A stretch of DNA of 64,000 nt from Prauserella rugosa (GTDB taxonomy: Bacteria > Actinomycetota > Actinomycetes > Mycobacteriales > Pseudonocardiaceae): contig NZ_JOIJ01000005.1 in NCBI RefSeq assembly GCF_000719975.1, positions 62,001 to 126,000 of the forward strand, given 5' to 3'. Positions within the stretch are counted from its first letter, which is position 1, and every line of letters starts with the position of its first letter. The notes beneath the pieces are model-generated. The model ran no database searches. It saw only the letters and a program-made list of their open reading frames with translations, and was not told the DNA's origin. The translations under genes and the position numbers were made by a program. Shown here one piece after another: positions 31,119 to 39,913 of this stretch.

Positions 31119-33365
31119 ATGCGGACCCACGGTGAACACGCGGTCGTCCTCGGCGCCGGAATGGGCGGACTGCTCGTGGCCCGGGTGCTGTCGGAGCACT
31201 ACGCGGCGGTGACGGTGCTCGATCGGGACGAGCTACCCGGCGAAGTGCACCCGCGACGCGGCGTCCCCCAGGGCGCGCACGGGCACACGCTGCTGCCCAG
31301 GGGTGGACAACTGATCGACCGGTTCTTCCCGGGGCTGCTCGCCGACCTCACCCGGCGCGGCGTACCCGTGGTCCGGGACTACCCCGACGAGATCCGGTTC
31401 GAGGTGGTGGGACATCACCTCCGCGGTGTCGCGCCGGGGCCAGGGGCGGAGATCCACGTTCCCAGCCGTCCGATGCTGGAGCAGCGCGTGCGCGAACACC
31501 TGACGCGACTGTCCAACGTGGAGGTCGTCGACCGTTGTGCCGTGGACGGACTCCGGTTCGACCGGGGACGCGTGACGGGGGTGCGGGCGACGTCGGCCGA
31601 CGGCCAGTTGCACCTCGACGCCGACCTCGTCGTGGACGCACTGGGCCGTGGGGCGCGCACCCCGGCGTGGCTGGCGGAACTCGGCTATGCGCGGCCGGAT
31701 GAGGACACGATCAAGGTCCGGGGCGCCTACACGAGCCTGCAGATGCGGATCGATCCCGGCGCGCTGACCGAGAAGATGGTGCTCATCAGCGCCACGCCGG
31801 CGCGGCCGAAGGGCATGGCGTTGTTCCGGCACGAGGACGCGATGTGGGACGTCTCGGTGTTCGGTGTGGGCGGGCGGAAACCGCCGTCGGAGCTCGCGGG
31901 AATGCTCGAGTTCGTCGCCGACGTCGCTCCGCCGCACGTGCTCGATGCGCTCACCGCGGGGGAGCCGTTGAGCGAGCCGGAATCGCGGACGTTTCCGACC
32001 AGCCGCTGGCGTCGCTACGACCGCATGCGCACCTTCCCCGAAGGACTGCTCGTGCTGGGCGATGCGGTGTGCAGCCTCAATCCGACGTACGGACAGGGCA
32101 TGACGGTGGCCGCGATGCAGGCCGATGCGCTCGCCGCCACGCTGCGCGAGGGGACACACGACCTGCCGCGCCGATACTTCCGTGCGGCCGCCGGGCCGAT
32201 CCGGGACACCTGGAACCTTGCCGCCGTGGCCGATCGCGCGATCCTCGGGAAGCAGACCGGGCCGCTCCCGTTGGCGATCCGTACGCTGGCCCCGTTCGGC
32301 GACACGTTCTTCGGTGCGGTCTCGCGCGACATCGCACTGCAAGCCAGGTTCCTGGAGGTATTCACGCTGTCCGCGCCACCGACGTCGTTGCTCACTCCGG
32401 GCACGGCGTTGCGGATGGTGCGTCCGCTGGTCCGGAACGGCAGAAGCCGCACCGAGGTGCCGTCCGACGAGGGGATCGCACCGCCCGACATCCCCGGTGT
32501 GCGGCGGCGGTTCGTCACAGCACGTGGGGTGCGGTTCCACGTCACCGAATCCGGTTCCGGAGTACCGGTGCTCGCCCTGCACGGGTGGCCGCAGCACCAC
32601 TACGCCTACCGCGACCTGCTGGCGCACCCACCGCCCGGAATGCGCATCATCGCGCCTGATCTTCCGGGCTACGGCTGGTCGGGTCCCGCGCCGCACCGCT
32701 GGGCCAAGGAGGATGTCGCACGCGATGTGCTCGCGTTGCTCGACGAGCTCGGCATCGACCGGGTACTGCTGGCCGGGCATGACTGGGGTGGCTGGATCGG
32801 CCACCTGCTGACACTGCTTGCTCCCGAACGGGTGGCCGGGTTCCTGGCGTTGAACATCGCGCATCCCTGGCAGTCGCCGTCCGGCATGCGCAGGCACCTG
32901 TGGCGGTTCGCGTACCAGCCGGTGGTCGCCTTCGGTGGGGTACTTCTCCACCGTCGCACGGCGTTCGTCCGTACGTTGCTGCGGCGCGCCGGGGTGCCCG
33001 CGGCGGCGGCACGGGTCTACGCCGACGGACTTCGCGGTTTGGACAACGCCCGTGCCGCGGTCGACACGTACCGCACGTTCCTGCTACGCGAGGTGCCCGC
33101 CATGGCGCGGCGTCCGGAGCGGCGGAGGGCCACGGTGCCGATCCGTGCGCTGTTCGGCATCGACGATCCGGCGATCCACCCGTCGTTGGCCTCCGCCGCG
33201 ACGGCCCGTGCCGACGACTACACCCTCGAACGCGTTGCCCACTGTGGTCACTTCATCACCGACGAACGTCCGGACCTGGTTCGCGCACGACTGCTCGACC
33301 TGGCGGCCGTAGTTCGAGGCCACCGCGGAGGCCGGGTGACGACTCCCGGTCCACCGGCGTGGTGA
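31119..33365 (+). CDS. FAD-dependent monooxygenase fused to an epoxide-hydrolase-type alpha/beta hydrolase
   Basis: One continuous 748-residue frame. Residues 1-~440 are a group A flavoprotein monooxygenase: FAD-binding VVLGAGMGGLLVARVL, a DALGRGARTP loop, and GLLVLGDAVCSLNPTYGQGM. Residues ~460-735 are an alpha/beta hydrolase with oxyanion-hole HGWP, nucleophile Asp (about 555) in AGHDWGGWIGH, an acid in FGIDDPAIHP and His (about 708) in AHCGHFITDERPD. HDWGG is the epoxide hydrolase form. The protein could epoxidise an alkene and then open the epoxide to a diol. AAGGAGG precedes the ATG. No break in frame or codon use is seen at the junction. The substrate is unknown, probably hydrophobic. 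Confidence 0.88.
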   Translation: MRTHGEHAVVLGAGMGGLLVARVLSEHYAAVTVLDRDELPGEVHPRRGVPQGAHGHTLLPRGGQLIDRFFPGLLADLTRRGVPVVRDYPDEIRFEVVGHHLRGVAPGPGAEIHVPSRPMLEQRVREHLTRLSNVEVVDRCAVDGLRFDRGRVTGVRATSADGQLHLDADLVVDALGRGARTPAWLAELGYARPDEDTIKVRGAYTSLQMRIDPGALTEKMVLISATPARPKGMALFRHEDAMWDVSVFGVGGRKPPSELAGMLEFVADVAPPHVLDALTAGEPLSEPESRTFPTSRWRRYDRMRTFPEGLLVLGDAVCSLNPTYGQGMTVAAMQADALAATLREGTHDLPRRYFRAAAGPIRDTWNLAAVADRAILGKQTGPLPLAIRTLAPFGDTFFGAVSRDIALQARFLEVFTLSAPPTSLLTPGTALRMVRPLVRNGRSRTEVPSDEGIAPPDIPGVRRRFVTARGVRFHVTESGSGVPVLALHGWPQHHYAYRDLLAHPPPGMRIIAPDLPGYGWSGPAPHRWAKEDVARDVLALLDELGIDRVLLAGHDWGGWIGHLLTLLAPERVAGFLALNIAHPWQSPSGMRRHLWRFAYQPVVAFGGVLLHRRTAFVRTLLRRAGVPAAAARVYADGLRGLDNARAAVDTYRTFLLREVPAMARRPERRRATVPIRALFGIDDPAIHPSLASAATARADDYTLERVAHCGHFITDERPDLVRARLLDLAAVVRGHRGGRVTTPGPPAW

Positions 33366-33378
33366 TGTCCGCAGTCGT

Positions 33379-33459
33379 CTCCGTGGGGCCGTGCGGCCGG
33401 GGCCCATCGCACGGGGCCATCGCACAGGCCACCGTACGGGGCCGCACGGCCCCACGGAG
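33379..33459. terminator. Long bidirectional terminator hairpin
   Basis: CTCCGTGGGGCCGTGCGGCC (33379-33398) is perfectly complementary to 33440-33459: 20-bp arms around a 41-base loop that itself holds a short direct repeat (GGGGCC-ATCGCAC, twice). It lies between the convergent stops of the fusion gene and the DASS transporter. Confidence 0.85.
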
Positions 33460-33464
33460 CGCGA

Positions 33465-34973
33465 TCAGAGGCTGATGCCGAGGACCCAGCCGCCGAGGGT
33501 GTAGACCCCCAGCGTCACGAGCACGATGGCGACGACGTTCAGCCAGAACCCGCCCCTGATCATCTGCCCCATGGTGACGTGGCCGGAGCCGAAGACGATG
33601 GCGTTCGGGGGAGTCGCCACCGGCAGCATGAACGCACACGTCGCGGCAAGCGCTGCCGGTACGACCAGCAGCATGATGTCCATGCCGAGGCCTGCGGCCA
33701 CCGCCCCGAAGATGGGGACGAAGATGCTGGCCATCGCGGTGTTGCTCGCCAGCTCCGTCAGCAACAGCACGATCAGCACGGCGACGGCGACGAACAGGAT
33801 CGTCGGGAGTACGTCGAGGTTCGTGACCTGTTCACCGAGCCACCCGGCGAATCCCGTTTCCTCGAACTGCTTCGACAACGCGAGACCGCCGCCGAACAAC
33901 AGCAGGATGCCCCACGGCAGTTGCTTGGCGGTGTCCCAATCCATCGTTCGCACGCCCTTGCGGGCGGGGAGGATGAACAGCAGCACCGAGATCAGCATCG
34001 CGATCACGCTGTCCTGGGCGTAGGCGAGCCAGCCGATGGCGGCGTCGCCCATGATCTCCTCGTCGGCGAGCAACGGCGGGACGATCCACGCCACCGCGGC
34101 GCCGATGAACACGCCGAGGGCGTTCTTCTCACCGCGGGACATCGGGCCGAGTTCGTCCAGCTGCTGGCGGATGAGTTCGCGGCCACCCGGCAGCTCGGTG
34201 AGCTTCGGCCGGAAGATCACCTTGGCCAGCAACACCCAGGCGATCACCAGGAACACGATCGCGATGGGCAGGCCGAACAACATCCACTCGCCGAACCCGA
34301 TGTTGATGCCCTGTTCGCTGAGGTAGCCGACGAGCACGGCGTTCGGCGGGGTGCCGATGATCGTGCTCAGCGAACCGATCGAGGCGGAGTAGGCGATACC
34401 CAGCATCAGCGCTGTTGCGAAGTTCGGGTCCCCTTTGCCGTTGCCCAGTTGCAGCACCAGGCCCAGCACCGACACTCCGACCGGCAGCATCATCACCGCG
34501 GTCGCGGTGTTGCTGACCCACATGCTCAGGAACGCGGTGGCGATCATGAAGCCCGCGATCAGCCGCACCGGGCTGGTGCCCACCAACAACACCGTGCGCA
34601 ACGCGAACCGCTTGTGCAGGCCCCACCGCTGCATGGCCAGTCCGAGAATGAACCCGCCCATGAACAGGAAGATGATGTCGCTCGCGTACGGCGCGGTCAC
34701 GTCGCCGATCTCCGCGACCCCGAACAACGGGAACAGCACCAGCGGCAACAGTGCGGTCGCCGCGAGCGGGATCGCCTCGGTGACCCACCAGGTCGCCATC
34801 ACGATCGCGATTGCCGCTGCCGCTTTGCCGTCCGCAGACAACGTGTTCGGCAGCAGGACGTACAGCAGCGCGGCGAGTACCGGGCCGAGTCCCAGTCCGA
34901 TCCAGCGCCTTCTGCTGGTGCCGGCGTCCGTTTCGCCGGTAGCGGCCGTGGCTTCACTGCCAACCTGTGACAT
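33465..34973 (-). CDS. DASS/SLC13-family sodium:carboxylate symporter
   Basis: The 502-residue protein has about 12 hydrophobic segments and the two SNT motifs that bind substrate and sodium in this family: MWVSNTATAVMMLPVG in the first repeat and ELASNTAMASIFVPIFG in the second, plus STIIGTPPNAVL. It should import di- or tricarboxylates such as succinate, malate or citrate with sodium. The start is ATG 34973, behind AGGAGGT; a longer frame upstream is not supported. It lies near but apart from the pentose locus. Confidence 0.9.
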   Translation of the reverse strand: MSQVGSEATAATGETDAGTSRRRWIGLGLGPVLAALLYVLLPNTLSADGKAAAAIAIVMATWWVTEAIPLAATALLPLVLFPLFGVAEIGDVTAPYASDIIFLFMGGFILGLAMQRWGLHKRFALRTVLLVGTSPVRLIAGFMIATAFLSMWVSNTATAVMMLPVGVSVLGLVLQLGNGKGDPNFATALMLGIAYSASIGSLSTIIGTPPNAVLVGYLSEQGINIGFGEWMLFGLPIAIVFLVIAWVLLAKVIFRPKLTELPGGRELIRQQLDELGPMSRGEKNALGVFIGAAVAWIVPPLLADEEIMGDAAIGWLAYAQDSVIAMLISVLLFILPARKGVRTMDWDTAKQLPWGILLLFGGGLALSKQFEETGFAGWLGEQVTNLDVLPTILFVAVAVLIVLLLTELASNTAMASIFVPIFGAVAAGLGMDIMLLVVPAALAATCAFMLPVATPPNAIVFGSGHVTMGQMIRGGFWLNVVAIVLVTLGVYTLGGWVLGISL

Positions 34974-35184
34974 CACACACCTCCTGAGTCGGTGCGCGAA
35001 TCTACCGTGGAGTGCAACCTTTATGTCCCATTGCTGCCACTTTGATGTGGACGACCCGGTGTGCACCAGTCACATGCCCGCCGACGACGCACTCTGTTCT
35101 CGAGGCGTCACTCATGGTTGTGGTCGCATCGGCCGGTGCGCAGACCGTCGACGTCACCCCGGGCGCGTACCGCAGAACCTTCCG
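34974..35184. other. Promoter region of the DASS transporter; no gene seen
   Basis: The first 70 bases hold the transporter's ribosome-binding site and promoter and are lower in GC than the surroundings. I see no supported reading frame here. The stretch continues into a hexanucleotide repeat and the terminator of the aquaglyceroporin gene, so 34974-35368 as a whole carries no gene. Confidence 0.6.
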
Positions 35185-35232
35185 TCCGTGTCCGTGTCCG
35201 TGTCCGTGTCCGTGTCCGTGTCCGTGACCGTG
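35185..35232. repeat. Hexanucleotide microsatellite (TCCGTG)n
   Basis: Seven perfect TCCGTG units (35185-35226) followed by one ACCGTG variant (35227-35232) and a partial one. It lies in the gap between the DASS promoter region and the glpF-type terminator. The length should vary between strains by slippage. Confidence 0.93.
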
Positions 35233-35316
35233 ACCGTACGGCCGGCGCTACCGCGGTGGTGCCACGCCGTTGTGCCGGAAGCGGCGCGCCCGGACGCGGC
35301 AGGCCGGGCACGCGAA

Positions 35317-35339
35317 CGAGCCCGCCGTCGGCGGGCTCG
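35317..35339 (-). terminator. Terminator of the glpF-type gene
   Basis: CGAGCCCGCC (35317-35326) and GGCGGGCTCG (35330-35339), a perfect 10-bp stem with a 3-base loop, 30 bases past the stop codon of the minus-strand aquaglyceroporin gene. Confidence 0.8.
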
Positions 35340-35368
35340 GGACAGCGGAGCCGCAGGGCGTCTGGGTC

Positions 35369-36097
35369 CTAGGTGACGACGGGCGTGACGTGGAACAGGA
35401 GGCCCGCCATGGCACCGCCGATCAGCGGTCCGACGACCGGAATCCAGCTGTACGACCAGTCCGCGCCCTGACGGCGTCCCATCGGCAGCAACGCATAGAC
35501 GATGCGCGGCCCGAGGTCACGTGCCGGATTGATGGCGTAACCGGTCGGGCCGCCGAGCGATGCGCCGATTCCGACGACCAGCAACGCGACCGCCAGCGGG
35601 CCGAGACCCGTCGGGGTGTTGCCGAACACCAGCACCACGTACACGAGGACGAACGTGCCGATGGCCTCGGTCACCACGTTCCAGTTCGGCGTGCGCAGCG
35701 CGGGACCGGTGGCGAACACGCCCAAAGTGCCCGAGTGGTCCTCCTCCGCGTCGAAGTGCTTCTTGTACGCCAGATACACCAGCACGGCTCCGAGCATGGC
35801 GCCCAGCAGCTGCCCGGCGACGTACACCAGCGCGTGCCACGGCGTTGCTGCGATGCCCGGCGCGAACTCGTTGCCCGCGATCCAGATGCCGGCCGTCACC
35901 GCGGGGTTGAGGTGTCCACCGGAGTACGCCGCGGCGTACACACCGGCGAACACCGCCAGACCCCAACCGAAGTTGATCAGCAGCCATCCGCCGCCGTAGC
36001 CCTTCGTCGTGGCGAGGCCGACATTCGCACCGACACCGCAACCCAGGAGGACGAGCAGTGCCGTCCCCATGGTCTCGGAAAAGAGGACACTCCCCAT
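35369..36097 (-). CDS. Aquaglyceroporin, GlpF-type (MIP family)
   Basis: The 242-residue channel has six helices and both pore loops: GGHLNPAVTAGIW and GYAINPARDLGPR. Asp after the second NPAR is the mark of glycerol-type channels rather than pure water channels. The start is ATG 36097, preceded by GAAGGAG at 5-base spacing. It lies 121 bases after the polyol dehydrogenase gene on the same strand, so it may pass pentitols or glycerol for the pentose locus (inference). Confidence 0.92.
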   Translation of the reverse strand: MGSVLFSETMGTALLVLLGCGVGANVGLATTKGYGGGWLLINFGWGLAVFAGVYAAAYSGGHLNPAVTAGIWIAGNEFAPGIAATPWHALVYVAGQLLGAMLGAVLVYLAYKKHFDAEEDHSGTLGVFATGPALRTPNWNVVTEAIGTFVLVYVVLVFGNTPTGLGPLAVALLVVGIGASLGGPTGYAINPARDLGPRIVYALLPMGRRQGADWSYSWIPVVGPLIGGAMAGLLFHVTPVVT

Positions 36098-36218
36098 TGA
36101 GACTCCTTCAAGCCGGAAAAGAGCGCGCGACACCGCCGCGCATCGGGTGCCGATGCGCGTGCCGGGCGCTGTGGAAAGGAAAGTCAGGCGGCAGGAACGC
36201 GCGCCAGGGAAAGCGGGA

Positions 36219-36971
36219 TCACCAGACGGTGTAGCCGCCGTCGACGACGAGATCGGTTCCGGTGCAGAAACTGCTGGCGTCCGAGGCCAGGAACGTCACG
36301 GCCGGGGCGATCTCCCGCGGTTCCGCCACGCGGCCCATCGGCGTGCCCTCGATCCACGCCGTACGCCATTCCTCGTTGTTCATACCGCGTTTGGTCAGTT
36401 CGGTGCCGACATATCCCGGTGAGACCGAGTTGACCCGGACGCCGCGATGCGACCATTCGCCGGCAAGCGATTTGGTCAGATGAACCACGGCAGCCTTCGC
36501 CGCGTTGTACGCCGACTGCGGCTGCGGGCGGTTGGCGATGTGCCCGCTCATGCTTCCGGTGTTGATGATGCTGCCGGATCCCTGCGCCAACATGCGCCTG
36601 CCTTCGGCGCGGCACGAGTAGAACACGCCGTCGAGGTTCACCGACATGACGCGGCGCCAGTCCTCGTCGCTCAGGTCCTCGCTCGGGTGGTTGTGCACGA
36701 TGCCCGCGTTGTTGACCGCGACGTCGAGCGAACCGGCGGTGGCGACGACGTGCTCGACGGCGGCGTCGATGCTGGCCGAATCGGTCACGTCGGCCGCGAC
36801 GAACTCCGCGCCCAGGTCCTTGGCGGTGGCCTCACCGATCTCGGCGTTGCGGTCACACACGAACACGCGGGCCCCGGCCTCGACGAGCCCCTGCGCGATC
36901 GCGGCGCCGATTCCCTGCGCGCCACCGGTCACCAGTGCGGTCCTGCCCTCGAGCGTGTACGGGTTCGTCAT
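36219..36971 (-). CDS. SDR-family polyol (xylitol/arabitol-type) dehydrogenase
   Basis: The 250-residue short-chain dehydrogenase has the NAD-binding TGGAQGIGAAIA, NNAGI, catalytic Ser in NTGSMSGHI and YxxxK in YNAAKAA. The NTGSMSGHIxNRPQxQxAYN stretch and VSPGYVGTELTKRGM are typical of arabitol, xylitol and sorbose-type reductases/dehydrogenases. With xylulokinase and RpiA in the same operon it most likely oxidises a pentitol to D-xylulose. Its ATG overlaps the rpiA stop (ATGA). Which pentitol it uses cannot be read from the sequence. Confidence 0.85.
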   Translation of the reverse strand: MTNPYTLEGRTALVTGGAQGIGAAIAQGLVEAGARVFVCDRNAEIGEATAKDLGAEFVAADVTDSASIDAAVEHVVATAGSLDVAVNNAGIVHNHPSEDLSDEDWRRVMSVNLDGVFYSCRAEGRRMLAQGSGSIINTGSMSGHIANRPQPQSAYNAAKAAVVHLTKSLAGEWSHRGVRVNSVSPGYVGTELTKRGMNNEEWRTAWIEGTPMGRVAEPREIAPAVTFLASDASSFCTGTDLVVDGGYTVW

Positions 36972-37729
36972 TTCGCCTCCCTGTTGATCGTCGACGGGCG
37001 CGCCGACGGTGCGGTGCTGACATCGCGGATCTCGTGCTCGCCGGACGAGAAGCCGATCACCATCTCGTCGGCGATTCCGGTGAACAGGCCGTTCTCCACG
37101 ACTCCCGGGATCCAGTTGAGCTGCCCGTCCAACGCGACGGGGTCGAGGATCTTCTGCAGGTGCGCGTCGATGATGTAGTTGCCGCTGTCGGTCACCACCG
37201 GCTCGTCGCCGCGGGTGCGCAGCGGAAGCTCCGGATCCCGGTAACCGAGCTTGTCGAGCAGCCGGGCGACCGACCGCCGCGTCGATTCCCACGAGAACGG
37301 CACGACCTCGATGGGGAGTGGGAACGCGCCCAGCGTGTCGACCACTTTGGACTCATCGACGACGGCGACCATCCGGTCCGAGGCATCCGCGACGATCCGC
37401 TCCCACAGCAGGCACGCGCCGCCGCCCTTGATCATCGCTCCGTCGTGGTCGATCTCGTCCGCGCCGTCGATGGTCAGGTCGAGTCGTTCGACGTCGGCCA
37501 ACGTCGTCAACGGCACACCCACCTCGAGGGCCAGATCCTTGGTCGACGTCGACGTCGGCACGCCGACGACGTCCAGCCCGTCGGAGACGGCCTCACCCAG
37601 CTTGCGGACGAACCAATGCGACGTCGTGCCCGAACCGAGGCCGAGCCTCATGCCGTCGGAGACGTAGGCGTCGATGGCGGCCGTGCCCGAGACCACCTTG
37701 GCAACGTCCTGGGAAGTACGTGGTTCCAT
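36968..37729 (-). CDS. rpiA: Ribose-5-phosphate isomerase A
   Basis: The 253-residue enzyme shows the RpiA landmarks GLGSGTTSHWFV, LTIDGADEIDHDGAMIKGGG with ACLLWE, and DESK. It interconverts ribose-5-phosphate and ribulose-5-phosphate. It carries a C-terminal extension of about 25 residues past the usual end (SSGEHEIRDVST onward). Cells normally have a housekeeping Rpi, so this copy is probably pathway-specific for pentose input. It sits between the HAD phosphatase and the SDR dehydrogenase with short or overlapping junctions. Confidence 0.93.
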   Translation of the reverse strand: MEPRTSQDVAKVVSGTAAIDAYVSDGMRLGLGSGTTSHWFVRKLGEAVSDGLDVVGVPTSTSTKDLALEVGVPLTTLADVERLDLTIDGADEIDHDGAMIKGGGACLLWERIVADASDRMVAVVDESKVVDTLGAFPLPIEVVPFSWESTRRSVARLLDKLGYRDPELPLRTRGDEPVVTDSGNYIIDAHLQKILDPVALDGQLNWIPGVVENGLFTGIADEMVIGFSSGEHEIRDVSTAPSARPSTINREAK

Positions 37730-37753
37730 GGAATTCCTGTCTACTCCGGACTG

Positions 37754-38389
37754 TCAGATTCGTGGGACCAGTTCGGCGAACCGTTCGATGACCGACTCGC
37801 CGACGCCGTGATGGCCCCATGCGACGTGTACGTAGTCCACGCCCGTGCGCCGAGCTGCCTCCGCGTCGATCGCCGTGTCGCCGACGTACAGCGCGTCGGC
37901 GGGGGACACCGAGAGCCGGTCGAGTGCGGCCTGCAGATGCTGCGGATCGGGCTTGCCCGCCGCCACCTCGTCGATGCCTACGACGGTGTCGACGTGCGTG
38001 CCGAGACCGGTGGACTCGAGGACCCGATGCGCGAGCCGGGACCGTTTGTTGGTGCACACGCCGATCGCAACGCCCTCGGCACGCAGCGCTGCCACCGCGT
38101 CGAGCGCATCGCGGTACACCGTGGTCTCGGCGACCGGGTCGACCGTGTAGGCAGCGGTGTAGTCGGCGAGGACATCATCCACAGCGGACTCCGGGCCCCT
38201 GACGAGTCCGACTGCCCTGGCGACCAGGCTTCGCGCGCCCTCACCGAGGATCCCGCGCACCTCGTCGGCCGTCACCGGTGGCAGGGACCGCCGGGACAGC
38301 GCGACGTTCAGTGCCCTGGCGATGTCCGGTGCACTGTCGACGAGAGTGCCGTCGAGGTCGAACACCGCCGCCTTGTACGTCCGCGTCAT
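37754..38389 (-). CDS. HAD-superfamily phosphatase (phosphoglycolate phosphatase-like)
   Basis: The 211-residue protein has HAD motif I VFDLDGTLVDSAPD, motif II CTNKRS, a conserved lysine in GKPDPQHLQ, and motif IV YVGDTAIDAEAARRTG, with a helical cap between motifs I and II. It should dephosphorylate a small sugar phosphate or phosphoglycolate. The ATG overlaps the xylulokinase stop (ATGA). A phosphatase in an otherwise phosphorylating operon may guard against sugar-phosphate stress or recycle a dead-end product. Confidence 0.9.
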   Translation of the reverse strand: MTRTYKAAVFDLDGTLVDSAPDIARALNVALSRRSLPPVTADEVRGILGEGARSLVARAVGLVRGPESAVDDVLADYTAAYTVDPVAETTVYRDALDAVAALRAEGVAIGVCTNKRSRLAHRVLESTGLGTHVDTVVGIDEVAAGKPDPQHLQAALDRLSVSPADALYVGDTAIDAEAARRTGVDYVHVAWGHHGVGESVIERFAELVPRI

Positions 38390-39891
38390 CACGCGTCCGC
38401 GGTGGCGTAGAGCGGACGGAGCCCGTCGTACAGCGCGCGGTGCCGCGCGAAGACGGCGTCGTAGGTGCGGGTGGCGTCGTCGTCCGGGACGAAGGTGCGC
38501 TCCACGCGGACGCCGGACACGGCCTCGTCCAAGCTGCTCCAGTATCCGACGCCGACCCCGGTCGCGAGTGCCGCGCCGTACGCGCCGCCCTCGGCCGCAC
38601 CGGTGACGGTGACGGTCTCCCTGCCGAGGATGTCGGCGAGCATCTGGAGCCACAGGGTCTCGCTCGTCGCGCCGCCGGAGGCGACGATACGGTCGCACTC
38701 CAGGCCCGCCTGCCTGCAGACCTCGAGGATCTCCCTCATGTTCAGCAGCACGCCTTCCAGCACGCTGCGCGAGAAATGCCCGAGGTGGTGCATGGGCGTG
38801 AGGCCGATCCAGCTCGCCGACGCGTCGGGCGCCAGATTGGGCGAACGCTCGCCGAGCAGGTACGGCAGGAACAACAGCCCCTCGGCACCCGGTTCGATGT
38901 CCTTGGCGAGGGCGACGAGTTTCTCGAACGACACGGGGTCGGCGGTCGTGACCGGGGCAAGCGCGTCGCGCAGCCACTGGAACGCGCCTCCCGCGCTGAG
39001 GGACACACCCATGACGTGCCACCTGCCCGGTCCGTTGCCGCAGGAGACCTGAACCCGGCCGCTCGGGATGTTCGGGCAGTTCGCAGCCCCGCCCGCGACG
39101 ATGCCCGCGGTGCCGATGGTGAAACCCACCGGGCCCGGATCGATCAGCCCCATCGCGGTGGTCTGGATGACCGCGTCACCGCCGCCGCCGTACACCTGCA
39201 CGCCCTCTGGGATGTTCCAGCGCCGCGCCAACTCGGGACGCAACGCTCCCGTGGCGTCGATGGACTCGACCGCGTCCGGCAGCAACCCACGATCGATGTC
39301 GAGCAGTGCGAGCAGCTCGTCCGACCAGACCCGCTCGGCGACGTCGAACAGTCCCGTTCCGGAGGCGTCCGACACGTCCGTGACGTAGTTGCCCGTCATC
39401 TTCAGGCGCAGGTAGTCCTTCGGATTGAGCACGTGCGCGGTCCGCGCGAAGAGCTCGGGTTCGTTGTCCCGGAACCAGACGATCTTCGGCGCGGTGAAGC
39501 CGGGCAGCATCCGGTTGCGCGTCATGCGGATGAGCTCGTCGAGCCCGCCGGCACGGTCGGTGATCCAGTCGCACTGCGCGGCCGCTCGCTGGTCGTTCCA
39601 CAGAATGGCGTGCCGCAGGGGCTCCCCGTCGGAGTCGAGCGCGGTCAGGCCGTGCATCTGCCCGCACAGGCCGATGCCGGCCACCTCCTGTCCCTGCCGG
39701 GGCAACGAGGCGGTCACCGCGGCGATCGCCTCGTCGGTCGCGCGCCACCAGTTGGCTGGATCCTGTTCCGCCCACCCCGGGCGGAGGTTGTGCACCGGGT
39801 AGTTCCGCGAGTGCTTGGCGACCACCTCACCCGATTCGGATACGGCGATGACCTTGCACGACGACGTGCCCAGATCGATGCCTATCAGCAT
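38389..39891 (-). CDS. xylB: Xylulokinase (FGGY family)
   Basis: A 500-residue FGGY carbohydrate kinase with the phosphate-binding MLIGIDLGTSSCK at the start, the xylulokinase-type GLCGQMHGLTALD, ILWNDQRAAAQCDWI, and the second signature SGGATSETLWLQMLADILGR. It phosphorylates D-xylulose to xylulose-5-phosphate, feeding the pentose phosphate pathway. It is the second enzyme gene of the minus-strand arm, 22 bases after the aldehyde dehydrogenase and overlapping the HAD gene. Confidence 0.92.
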   Translation of the reverse strand: MLIGIDLGTSSCKVIAVSESGEVVAKHSRNYPVHNLRPGWAEQDPANWWRATDEAIAAVTASLPRQGQEVAGIGLCGQMHGLTALDSDGEPLRHAILWNDQRAAAQCDWITDRAGGLDELIRMTRNRMLPGFTAPKIVWFRDNEPELFARTAHVLNPKDYLRLKMTGNYVTDVSDASGTGLFDVAERVWSDELLALLDIDRGLLPDAVESIDATGALRPELARRWNIPEGVQVYGGGGDAVIQTTAMGLIDPGPVGFTIGTAGIVAGGAANCPNIPSGRVQVSCGNGPGRWHVMGVSLSAGGAFQWLRDALAPVTTADPVSFEKLVALAKDIEPGAEGLLFLPYLLGERSPNLAPDASASWIGLTPMHHLGHFSRSVLEGVLLNMREILEVCRQAGLECDRIVASGGATSETLWLQMLADILGRETVTVTGAAEGGAYGAALATGVGVGYWSSLDEAVSGVRVERTFVPDDDATRTYDAVFARHRALYDGLRPLYATADA

Positions 39892-39913
39892 GGTTCGACC
39901 GTCCTTTCGCGCC

